Shown here one piece after another: positions 1 through 10,812 of a stretch of 64,000 bases of DNA. The DNA is taken from the NCBI GenBank assembly GCA_938743325.2, contig OW568883.1, positions 434,001 to 498,000 on the forward strand, in the 5' to 3' direction. The position numbers and the translations under genes are program-made. The stretch is from Pycnococcus provasolii (taxonomy: Eukaryota; Chlorophyta; Pseudoscourfieldiophyceae; Pseudoscourfieldiales; Pycnococcaceae). Below the pieces are notes generated by a model. The model had not been told where the DNA came from and made no database searches. It saw only the letters and a program-made list of their open reading frames with translations. Every line of letters begins with the position of its first letter. The stretch's first letter is position 1.

Positions 1-202
1 ATGGTTGATGATGATGAAGCAAATAACGAAGTAAAAGAAGTAAATAAGAATAAGACGTACGTAATAAGTTTTCACTTTGCAGGAGGAGTCCATCATAATA
101 GATTGATGATTAGTCTTCTGCTCAGCCAATCGCTTGCGAGTGAGAAATGTTGCTATTGATGCAATAAGTGGTGTTTGTTACAGTTTACAGTCTGCAATGC
201 GC

Positions 203-3200
203 CTATCGTACATCCCAGACGCGAATGGTCGAGTCCCAGCCCGCGGAGACGATGCGCGCACCATCCGCGGAATACGATGCGGATGCCACCCCACTTGAAT
301 GACCTTCCAGCATAGATAAACACGCGCCGGTCGTCGCGTCCCAGATGCGAACGGTCTTGTCGTAGCTCGCGGAGACGATGCGCGTCCCATCCGCGGAATA
401 CGATGCAGAAAACACCGCACCAGAATGGCCTTCCAGCACAGATATACACGCGCCGGTCGTCGCGTCCCAGATGCGAACGGTCTCGTCCCCGCTCGCGGAG
501 ACGATGCGCGTCCCATCCGCCGAATACGATGCGGAAGTCACCACACTGGAATGGCCTTTCAGCACAGATATGCACGCGCCGGTCGTCGCGTTCCAGACGC
601 GAACGGTCTTGTCCTGACTCGCGGAGACGATGCGCGTCCCATCCGCGGAATACGAGGCGGATCTCACATAATTAGAATGGCCTTCCAGCACAGATATGCA
701 CGCGCCGGTCGTCGCGTTCCAGACGCGAACGGTCTTGTCGTAGCTCGCGGAGACGATGCGCGTACCATCCGCGGAATACGAGGCGGAAGTCACCCAATTA
801 GAATGGCCTTTCAGCACAGATATGCACGCGCCGGTCGTCGCGTCCCACACGCGTACACTCTTGTCGTAGCTCGCGGAGACGATGCGCGTCCCATCCACGG
901 AATACGATGCGGAAGTCACATAATTAGAATGGCCTTCCAGCACAGATATGCACGCGCCGGTCGTCGCGTCCCAGACGCGAACGGTCTTGTCGTCGCTCGC
1001 GGAGACGATGCGCGTCCCATCCGCGGAATATGATGCGGAAGTCACCACATGAGAATGGCCTTCCAGCACAGATAGACACGCGCCGGTCGTCGCGTCCCAG
1101 ATGCGAACGGTCTCGTCCCCGCTCGCGGAGACGATGCGCGTCCCATCCGCCGAATACGATGCGGAAGTCACCACACTGGAATGGCCTTCCAGCACTGATA
1201 CACACGCGCCGGTCGTCGCGTCCCAGACGCGAATGGTCGAGTCCCAGCCCGCGGAGACGATGCGCGTCCCATCCGCGGAATACGAGGCGGAAGTCACCGC
1301 TTCAGAATGGCCTTCCAGCACAGATACACACGCGCCGGTCGTCGCGTCCCACACGCGAACGGCATTGTCCTGGCTCGCGGAGACGATGCGCGTCCCATCC
1401 GCGGAATACGATGCGGATCTCACATAATCAGAATGGCCTTTCAGCACTGATACACACGCGCCGGTCGTCGCGTTCCAGACGCGAACGGTCTTGTCAAAGC
1501 TCGCGGAGACGATGCGCGTCCCATCCGCCGAATACGATGCGGATCTCACCCAACTAGAATGGCCTTCCAGCACAGATATACACGCGCCAGTCGTCGCGTC
1601 CCAGACGCGAACGGTCTTGTCAGAGCTCGCGGAGACGATGCGCGTCCCATCTGCGGAATACGAGGCGGAATACACCCGACCAGAATGGCCCTCCAGCACA
1701 GATAAACACGCGCCAGTCGTCGCGTCCCACACGCGAACGGTCTTGTCCTCGCTCGCGGAGACGATGCGCGTACCATCCGCGGAATACGAGGCGGAAGTCA
1801 CCGCTTCAGAATGGCCTTCCAGCACAGATAGACACGCGCCCGTCGTCGCGTCCCATACGCGAACGGTCTTGTCATCGCTCGCGGAGACGATGCGCGTCCC
1901 ATCCGCGGAATACGATGCGGAAGTCACCCAACTAGAATGGCCTTTCATGTTGTTCAATATCGTAGCATCAATATCCACGCGAGCAGGTATGCAAAGGCTC
2001 GGCGTACAAGACGATAGCACCCTCTGTCCTGGACTCTGATACCATGCACTCGTACACGGCACATTCGCGGCAATCACTTTAACCTGCGAATAATTCCCAA
2101 CTCCCCACCGAAGCACGCGAACAAAGGCATGCAGCGATTCCACGGTCGCCACCAACCCAGTAGCACTATCTGCCAACTTTTCCTTCGCTTCCAAAAGCGC
2201 CTTCTCGAGGCGCAGCAGTTCCACCACGAGCACGCCTCTTCGACCAGCATCCATCTGACGCTTCAACCACAGAGCCGCAAAGTGTGTCGCACACCAAGGT
2301 GACGCCTGATATCCCTCGGGCATCATGGACACCTCCTCTTGACGCCTCTCCACCAAAAACGCACCATGCCACTTCTTGACAACATCCATCAACAACGCCT
2401 CATCGTCACCATGCTGCATCCTCTCAACCGCTTCGGTCAAGTGCACGTGTGCATGTCGCAAGGAATACGCCACAGCCGGCCCCTTCTCGTCGTCGCCACA
2501 TTTCAGAACGTCCAGGCACGATCGCGCCAGCTCACGATGTCCACGAAACACGTCTGCTGCGTGCTCGCCTGATCGCTTCGTGTCTCCTAAAAACTCACGC
2601 AACGACAAGTGCAACGTCTGCAGCAGGTGATCGCGCTCTTCAAACAGCAGTCCCCAACCAGGTAGGTGCTCGCACGTCTCTCGCAAACGCAATCTATCAA
2701 CATGCGCCGACGAGAGAGGTTCACGCGAAGCGAGCACAATGTCAATCAGCCTACGAACTTCCTCGTCATCCTTCGGTGTGCGATCAAACCAAAGCTTATA
2801 CGCGGCATCGACATCCGCAGGTGGTTCCAAACTTGTGCCGTATCGCTTGACAAACTCGCGAGCAACAATCTGGTACACCTTTATGCTCTGCATGTTGCGC
2901 ATCGCCTCTTCCCAGGGTCCTAGAAGGCGACTCTCCTCCTTTTCCACTTCCACCGGGGCCGGTCCAAGAACCTGTGCAGGCTCCATCACGCGAATGCCGC
3001 TCTCCCAATCGTGCTCCAGCACGCGTCGACGAGGATAGTCACCATCTGCATCTGGGCGCGTCGTCACAAGCACAGAAACACTCGAGCGCACATCACGAGC
3101 GAGATGCCGAAGCAACCCGACTGCAGCATTGGAAATGTGCCGGTCATCGTCCGCCTCGTCGAGCGCATCCAACAAAATCACCGCATGCTTTTGAATTTTA

Positions 3201-4537
3201 GAAAGCTTTTTCAGCGGATCCACCAAAAGCGCGTTCACCGCGACATCTGGGTCGACGAGCGCCTTCGCGGCGGTATCTTCCTCCAGATCAATCAGGCATT
3301 CGCGAACAACGTCAAAGCGTTGACCAAGCTGAAAGCCAAGCGACCTCACCATCTCAAGCACATCCTGGCGCCTGACGTCAGCACGCTTGCAGAAGTGAGC
3401 CGCGTGAACCAAGTCGAGGGCCGCCGCAGCCACACTCGACTTGCCCTCTCCTGGTCCGCCAACGACGCATGCAAGACGTCCACCAGTCGATGTCATATGT
3501 GCACGCAGCTCCTCCAACTGGTACTTGTTGCTCTGTCCACGTTCTCGCAGCGCCTGCAAATCCGACTCGTAGCTCATCGGACGGAGCATGAAACGCAGCT
3601 TGAGCTCCTCCGTGAAGTGCCGCATGCTTGCAAACCTAAATTTTCCCGTGATCTCGCCGTGAATCATCTCCTTATCCGCGGGTGAAAAGCACTGCGCCGT
3701 CTCCGCGTCGATATTACGAATGTGCTGCGACACGTCCTTTTCTGAGAATCCGTGCGTGACGAGCTGCAGCTTCTGCGGTGGTGTCGACCCGATCTCGTAC
3801 AGGCACCACAACCTCGTCAACGGAATGACGCGATCTTTATCCAGCACGACGAGCGTTGCGCGAGACGTCGCTATCGTACTAGCGAGCGTGCGGCCGTCGT
3901 CGAGCTCTTTCATGGCCGAGAATACGCCGTCCGTATCGTCCTGGTTGATGGCGAATATGTCAAGCCACACGTACGTATCTGCTTGAGCAGCGCCTGCGAG
4001 TGCCCCTTTCACGCTCTCCACGAGGTCGACGAAAAGGCTGTTCCACGCGTGCGAAACGAAGTACGTCGGCGTGCCAACAGGAAGATTCTCGGCTTGCGCG
4101 TAGCTCATGTGCTCTTTGCGTGCCAGCGAACGCACGAAGCACTCGACGATATCCGTCGTGTACATCTGCTCGAACGGGATGTCGCGGTACTCCACCGGAA
4201 CCGGCTTGCCACTTTTTGTTTTTTCAGCCGCGCGTCGCTTATCGCGGTGCATCTCTATGTTATCAGACGTCACGATCAAGCTCGTATCTTTCCCACCACC
4301 ATCCTCCTCAGCCATGAACTCCTTGTTAACCTCCCAGCTTTGCGTCGTTCCGGCGTGCGCCTTAACAAACTGTGCAAGCCATGCGAGCGACACCGCGCGG
4401 CCGACGGGCGACTCGGACGCATATTCGGCCTGAGTCTTCCCATCATCGACGTCTTGCCTAGGTGGCTTGACTGGCAGCACCGTCGTCGGCCAGAGTTTTT
4501 CCTTGCGCGCCGTTGACGTCGATGCCGCACACCCCAT
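203..4537 (-). CDS. TIR-like / NACHT-type NTPase / WD40-repeat protein, NLR-like sensor
   Basis: 1444 residues in one open frame. The N-terminus begins MGCAAS, a good N-myristoylation plus palmitoylation signal, so the protein is probably membrane attached. Residues about 155-255 form a TIR-like domain with SHAW at 162-165, WLDIFAINQ at 191-199 and LWCLYE at 243-248. An NTPase module follows: Walker A GGPGEGKS at 360-367, Walker B AVILLDALDEADD at 452-464, then a VTTRPD sensor-like motif. Residues about 866-1444 are fourteen WD40 repeats of 42 residues. This order (effector-like domain, STAND NTPase, ligand-binding repeats) is that of NLR-type receptors and of fungal HET-NACHT-WD40 (NWD) proteins. 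By family knowledge the repeats would sense a ligand, the NTPase oligomerise and the TIR-like domain signal. That function here is inference; a dispensable or recently duplicated gene is also possible. Transcribed in the same direction as beta-tubulin. Confidence 0.85.
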   Translation of the reverse strand: MGCAASTSTARKEKLWPTTVLPVKPPRQDVDDGKTQAEYASESPVGRAVSLAWLAQFVKAHAGTTQSWEVNKEFMAEEDGGGKDTSLIVTSDNIEMHRDKRRAAEKTKSGKPVPVEYRDIPFEQMYTTDIVECFVRSLARKEHMSYAQAENLPVGTPTYFVSHAWNSLFVDLVESVKGALAGAAQADTYVWLDIFAINQDDTDGVFSAMKELDDGRTLASTIATSRATLVVLDKDRVIPLTRLWCLYEIGSTPPQKLQLVTHGFSEKDVSQHIRNIDAETAQCFSPADKEMIHGEITGKFRFASMRHFTEELKLRFMLRPMSYESDLQALRERGQSNKYQLEELRAHMTSTGGRLACVVGGPGEGKSSVAAAALDLVHAAHFCKRADVRRQDVLEMVRSLGFQLGQRFDVVRECLIDLEEDTAAKALVDPDVAVNALLVDPLKKLSKIQKHAVILLDALDEADDDRHISNAAVGLLRHLARDVRSSVSVLVTTRPDADGDYPRRRVLEHDWESGIRVMEPAQVLGPAPVEVEKEESRLLGPWEEAMRNMQSIKVYQIVAREFVKRYGTSLEPPADVDAAYKLWFDRTPKDDEEVRRLIDIVLASREPLSSAHVDRLRLRETCEHLPGWGLLFEERDHLLQTLHLSLREFLGDTKRSGEHAADVFRGHRELARSCLDVLKCGDDEKGPAVAYSLRHAHVHLTEAVERMQHGDDEALLMDVVKKWHGAFLVERRQEEVSMMPEGYQASPWCATHFAALWLKRQMDAGRRGVLVVELLRLEKALLEAKEKLADSATGLVATVESLHAFVRVLRWGVGNYSQVKVIAANVPCTSAWYQSPGQRVLSSCTPSLCIPARVDIDATILNNMKGHSSWVTSASYSADGTRIVSASDDKTVRVWDATTGACLSVLEGHSEAVTSASYSADGTRIVSASEDKTVRVWDATTGACLSVLEGHSGRVYSASYSADGTRIVSASSDKTVRVWDATTGACISVLEGHSSWVRSASYSADGTRIVSASFDKTVRVWNATTGACVSVLKGHSDYVRSASYSADGTRIVSASQDNAVRVWDATTGACVSVLEGHSEAVTSASYSADGTRIVSAGWDSTIRVWDATTGACVSVLEGHSSVVTSASYSADGTRIVSASGDETVRIWDATTGACLSVLEGHSHVVTSASYSADGTRIVSASDDKTVRVWDATTGACISVLEGHSNYVTSASYSVDGTRIVSASYDKSVRVWDATTGACISVLKGHSNWVTSASYSADGTRIVSASYDKTVRVWNATTGACISVLEGHSNYVRSASYSADGTRIVSASQDKTVRVWNATTGACISVLKGHSSVVTSASYSADGTRIVSASGDETVRIWDATTGACISVLEGHSGAVFSASYSADGTRIVSASYDKTVRIWDATTGACLSMLEGHSSGVASASYSADGARIVSAGWDSTIRVWDVR
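206..1942 (-). repeat. Tandem array of fourteen 126-bp WD40-coding units
   Basis: Thirteen full 126-bp units plus a 99-bp last unit (1737 bp exactly) encode WD40 repeats that are nearly identical in DNA as well as protein. Conserved blocks recur every 126 bp. Differences fall mainly at codons 4, 5, 7, 22, 23, 25, 26, 31, 38 and 42 of each 42-codon unit. Fourteen repeats fit two seven-bladed propellers. The low synonymous divergence suggests homogenisation by gene conversion or unequal crossing-over. Confidence 0.95.
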
Positions 4538-5298
4538 GGCCGGTCCCGTATGTCACTTGTGAGGGCGCTGGCAGGGTGGACGTTCGGGACCAATAGGGAG
4601 TACCTTATCACTTGTGGAGAGCACCGATAGTGGGAAACCAGCACGCTCAAGAATGGCGTTTTCTCGACCAAACCTCCCGTTCAAAACCTCAGAATTCCGG
4701 GGTTCTCAGGACTTTTCCCCCCAGTATATTGTCATGGTAATCTCAGTACTACATAAAAACGTCACACTCTCCGCCTCTCACCACCCACTTGTTCCATGCT
4801 CGAGAGAGTCACAGACACTCCACAACCAAAACAAAGCAAAACCGAAACCAAAGTAGGAAGAGAGCTCTGGAGAGAGAATATAGGCGGTGTTAAAATAACA
4901 CCAGTTTGTATTCACAGATCGTCACAAGTGAGCGGGCGGTCTCTTGACCACCCGAATCAACGTACAAAAACAGCGGTCAGCGGCCGCGAACTTGCACTCT
5001 TGCAAGCTCGCGGCCGGATGCATTCCAGCAAGTTAGTAGTGAGTACCGCGCGTCGACAAATCGGAGTCGTTGGGCGACCGAGTGTGCGAAGGAATGTGTG
5101 ACTACTCATGTGTGTCTTTTGATGATTTGGTTTTATATTTTTTTTGGAACAGGAGCCCACGATGGCAGGCCGCCGTAAGTTTTGTCATTACTCGCAGGTC
5201 GCGCAATGATGCATATAAATCTTCTTGAAATCTATGCGCGCCGGCAGATGAAGATTGAAAAAAGGAACTCTCACCTAAGAAGAAGTCTGGCAGGTGGC
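4538..5298. other. Intergenic region between the NLR-like gene and beta-tubulin
   Basis: About 760 bp holding the promoter side of the NLR-like gene and the 3' flank of beta-tubulin. Only short overlapping frames without family resemblance are present. No RNA gene or repeat was recognised. Confidence 0.6.
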
Positions 5299-7412
<2,114 letters not shown>

Positions 7413-8800
7413 CTTTGTTGTGTGTTAGTGAAGAATGAAGAGGGAAGGAGGAGTGTGGGCAGAGGAGGGGGGGGGGGGGGGGGGGGGGGCGTCGGGACAA
7501 CACCACTGCAAGTCGTTCGAAGAACTTCGACAAACGAGGACGAGCTTCGACGAGGGAGTGTGGTGTGTACTGCTCGAACGAGAACGACTTCCTCAACAAA
7601 CGACACGATGAGGACTCGAGGAGAGACACTCGACTCGAGGAGTGCTTCTTGCGAGTACATTGTGGTGCTTCTTGCTCGTAGAGTACATTGTGGTGCTCGA
7701 ACAACACAGGAGGACGCGAGACACACAGCACAGCACCACATGAGCGAGGCCACTTGCATGTGCATGTGCCTTGTGCCTTGTGCCTTGTGCATTGGGCAGG
7801 CCCGTTGTGTTGTGTCTCTCTGCTCGGCCTCCTTCTGGTTGCCCCCAAGCTTTCCTTTCCTTCTTTCGGTTTGCCGCCTCGTCTAATCGCCACCGCTTTT
7901 AACGTTAGTCCGACCTCGCCGCTTTACGAGATGGCCTTTTTCGCATTCGTCCCCGTGGACTCGCGCTCTGTTTGAAGGAAGGGAACGCTTCCTTCCCTCT
8001 CAACGCTTGCAAGGGGCACGCGTCCCTCTCGCGTCCCTCCGAGACGGCAAGACGTCTCTCTCATCAGGTGTCTGGTGTCTGGCCGCCTCGCCTTTCGTCT
8101 CCTTGCCTTGCCTTGCCTTGCCTTGCCGTGTTGTGTTTTGTTGTGTTGTCCAGCACTCTGTTGTCGAGTATCGAGTGTCGACATTCGACATTAGCCCAGC
8201 TTCGAAGGTTGGAAGACGAACTTCGAGATGCTTTTGTGAGTTTTTGAGTTTTTTTGGGAGGAGAGTTGGCACACTCGTCTCCGCTCTCCACCTAGGTGCT
8301 TTGTGAAACGTTAACACTCCACTCCCCCTCTGGCAATCTGGGACCATCTTGCCAACGATAGTAGGCTGGTCCTAGGCCGTTTGCCAAGTCCATAAAAGCA
8401 GGAAGGCTACCCTAGGGAAAAACGTTTGGCAGTCGAACAAGTTCCGTCGAAGCATAAAGTTAGACCATGTCACCCCAACATGCATGCTGTAATGGAGCCA
8501 ACAACACCAAGGAACGATTGCTTGCTGTGAGAAAAGTCTCTCGGAGTTGCTCTGATGTCTGAGAGATGAGAGATGAGGAAAGGGAAAAAAAACGCGCGCG
8601 AAACCAAAAACAGGAAAATGCCAGCCTGGAATCTCTTGAAAAATCTCTTGTTTTCGGGAATTTTTTACGCGCGCGCGTAAAAAGTTCCATTTGCGTTCCA
8701 AGTCAGACGGAGAGTTGAATTTTACAACTCCCCCCCCCCCCTGAATTTTCCCCATCGAAATTTTTCCCATCGATCTCGATCGCGTAAGTAAGTAGTCGTG
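7413..8800. other. Intergenic region with homopolymer and short tandem repeats
   Basis: Divergent spacer between beta-tubulin and the polyQ gene, about 1.4 kb. It contains a run of 23 G at 7467-7489, a CCTTG pentamer repeat near 8101-8127, and an alternating GC stretch near 8667-8677. Many overlapping frames cross it but none resembles a known family. Confidence 0.6.
7467..7489 (+). repeat. Poly-G tract of 23
   Basis: Uninterrupted G23, about 55 bp upstream of the tubulin start codon on the other strand (where it reads poly-C). It may form a quadruplex and is likely length-variable. Confidence 0.9.
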
Positions 8801-10309
8801 ATGGTGTCGTCGGTGTCGTTGGCGGCCGCAAACACAGAATCAGCAGGTGGTGGTGGTGCCGGTGGTGGTGGTGCCGGTGCCGGTGGTGCCGGTGGTGGTG
8901 CCGGTGGTGGTGGTGCGTTGGGCTCAGATTCCTCAGCTTCTGCTCATGACACATCTTCCGAACTGCTCATCAAAAACTTAACGAGCTTGCACATGTTCAA
9001 CCACAAAGAATCGTCGTCGTCTGCACATGCACATGCACATGCACCTGCAACGACAACATCCACCCATTCTCGTCTCGGGTCGTCGTCGTCGACATCATCA
9101 TCATCATCATCATCATCGGCAGACTGCACAGCGCTCGACTTGCTGGCTGCTCGGTGGGGAGATAACGCCGACGACGTTGGTGACGCTCTGGCTCTTACCC
9201 TGGCTCTTAGCTTGCACAGTCCCTTGGGCAGCAGTCATCAACATCAACAACAACAACAACCAACCACACCACCACCACCACCACCCATCAAGAACCCGTT
9301 CCGCCTCGCCGACCTGCCTGACACCTCCACCATCTTCCAACAACAACAACAACAACAACAACAACAACCAACTCATCTTCTGCCGCAGTCGTCGCCGTTC
9401 CTTCGCGCGGAAGCGGAAAAGGAAAACACGACGAATGTCGGATCCTGGATCAAAAATACAGCCTTGTGGAAGCCGCCGTCAACACCACCTGACCCAAACG
9501 AAACATCGTCACCCACGTCGTTCTTCCGCACGCTGCAAACACAGCCGCCTCCCGCGAGGTTTCTGTCGCCTCTCGCGATGGGCTCACCACTTCCCGACGA
9601 CGCGTCGCCACCCGTCTCGCCCATATCCAGCGGAGGGTGCAGTGCCGTGGCCCACAACGACGTTGCGGCCGAGGCGAACGCCACCACGAAGCGAAGACTC
9701 TTCGACAATGACGACGACGACGACGACGACGACGACAGAAGATCGTCCAAGTCAGAGCACAGCACGACGTCGTACGAGGACTACTCTGTCTCTGCAAAAC
9801 ATCACAACAACAACAACATACCACGATCCCCAGTTCCGTGTCCCTTCTGCGGCCGACATCTCGTCGAGGACGAAGACTCGCCACGACAACAAGTACAGCA
9901 GCAACCACAGCAGCAGCAGCAGCAGCAGAAACCACCCACACCGTCGAGTCCCACGACCGTCTTGCCACCCTCGCAGCACACGTACTCGTTCAGCCCTGCA
10001 CGTGCATATCGTTGGCCGGAGGACAACAGCAAGGCCGTCATACCCACCACCACCACTACCGCCACCGCCACCGCCACCACCACTCCCATTCCCTTCACCG
10101 CCACCGCCACCATTCAGCCAAGCCCGTCCACTGTCTCGCTGACGTACCACAACAACAGCACCACCCCCACATCCACATCCACATCCACATCCACATCCAC
10201 GTCATCGTCATCTCCTCCGTACCCGAAGATTCACACGCTCCTGCGATCTCCGCAGCGCCTCGATCCCCCGGACTTTAATCGCCGCTTGAAGCGTATTCTC
10301 ACGCCATAG
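8801..10309 (+). CDS. Low-complexity polyQ/polyS protein with KEN-box and Cy-like motifs
   Basis: 502 residues from the ATG at 8801; a GTG codon just upstream is not used. The protein is mostly disordered, with Gly/Ala, Ser, Gln, Asp, Thr and Pro runs. Short ordered-looking motifs stand out: KEN at 207-209 (APC/C degron-like), a patch VGSWIKNTALWKPP after it, KRRLF at 297-301 (the RxL cyclin-docking pattern), many S/T-P sites clustered around 245-275, and a single CPFCGRH zinc-knuckle half at 347-353. The combination suggests a cell-cycle-regulated CDK substrate or regulator, which is inference only. The frame is long and uninterrupted and uses repeats in a consistent coding phase, so it is probably a real gene. 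No family was recognised. Confidence 0.65.
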   Translation: MVSSVSLAAANTESAGGGGAGGGGAGAGGAGGGAGGGGALGSDSSASAHDTSSELLIKNLTSLHMFNHKESSSSAHAHAHAPATTTSTHSRLGSSSSTSSSSSSSSADCTALDLLAARWGDNADDVGDALALTLALSLHSPLGSSHQHQQQQQPTTPPPPPPIKNPFRLADLPDTSTIFQQQQQQQQQQPTHLLPQSSPFLRAEAEKENTTNVGSWIKNTALWKPPSTPPDPNETSSPTSFFRTLQTQPPPARFLSPLAMGSPLPDDASPPVSPISSGGCSAVAHNDVAAEANATTKRRLFDNDDDDDDDDDRRSSKSEHSTTSYEDYSVSAKHHNNNNIPRSPVPCPFCGRHLVEDEDSPRQQVQQQPQQQQQQQKPPTPSSPTTVLPPSQHTYSFSPARAYRWPEDNSKAVIPTTTTTATATATTTPIPFTATATIQPSPSTVSLTYHNNSTTPTSTSTSTSTSTSSSSPPYPKIHTLLRSPQRLDPPDFNRRLKRILTP

Positions 10310-10388
10310 CTAGCATGTAACACACACATATATTTGATCATGACGCTGAACTCACGACATGTATGTATGTATCATCACAATTTTATAA

Positions 10389-10790
10389 ATGATGTTTCCT
10401 TCGTCCGGCGCCGGTGGTCGACCGTCCATTTTGATTTATATGGGCGAATCGACGACGGATCTCGCTCGCATCACCTTCGAGCGCGTGCCAGGTTTGAAGC
10501 GCGTCACGCGCGTCAGCGTTGGTGAGAAGCATTCACTCGCACTGCAGGCGATTTGGTACCCGCACGTGCCCACGGCGCAGGAGCACGAGCAGGGAACACT
10601 TCGCAGTCTCGCGGAAGATGCAGTGATGCGAAGCATCACCGAACCACGCGAGGCGATGGATGCTCTCGAGTATGCATATTATCTCGACTCCGAGCGGCTG
10701 TGGAAATTGTGTGCAGGTGTCGTGCTTGGAAATCTCGACGCGGTACTCTCCTCGGCCCCACTGTCAACACAATCAACAATAGCGCTGTAA
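10389..10790 (+). CDS. Small RCC1/BTB-like protein or gene fragment
   Basis: 133 residues from tandem ATGs. The middle reads VSVGEKHSLALQ, like the end of an RCC1 repeat, and the C-terminal half (REAMDALEYAYYLDSERLW onward) resembles the helical part of a BTB/POZ domain. RCC1-plus-BTB proteins such as the IBTK and RCBTB families are normally several hundred residues longer, so this is a truncated copy, a terminal exon of a gene whose other exons were not recognised, or a minimal relative. It ends 22 bp before the stop codon of the converging EF-hand gene. Confidence 0.45.
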   Translation: MMFPSSGAGGRPSILIYMGESTTDLARITFERVPGLKRVTRVSVGEKHSLALQAIWYPHVPTAQEHEQGTLRSLAEDAVMRSITEPREAMDALEYAYYLDSERLWKLCAGVVLGNLDAVLSSAPLSTQSTIAL

Positions 10791-10812
10791 GTAAGTTTAC
10801 TTACTAATATAA

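Noticed and set aside
206-1942. Regular repeats considered as a CRISPR array
   Set aside because: The 126-bp units are coding throughout with no unique spacers, in a eukaryotic gene.
425-2039. Several plus-strand open frames across the WD40 array with repeating residues
   Set aside because: They are translations of the 126-bp repeats in other frames; the minus frame gives real WD40 repeats.
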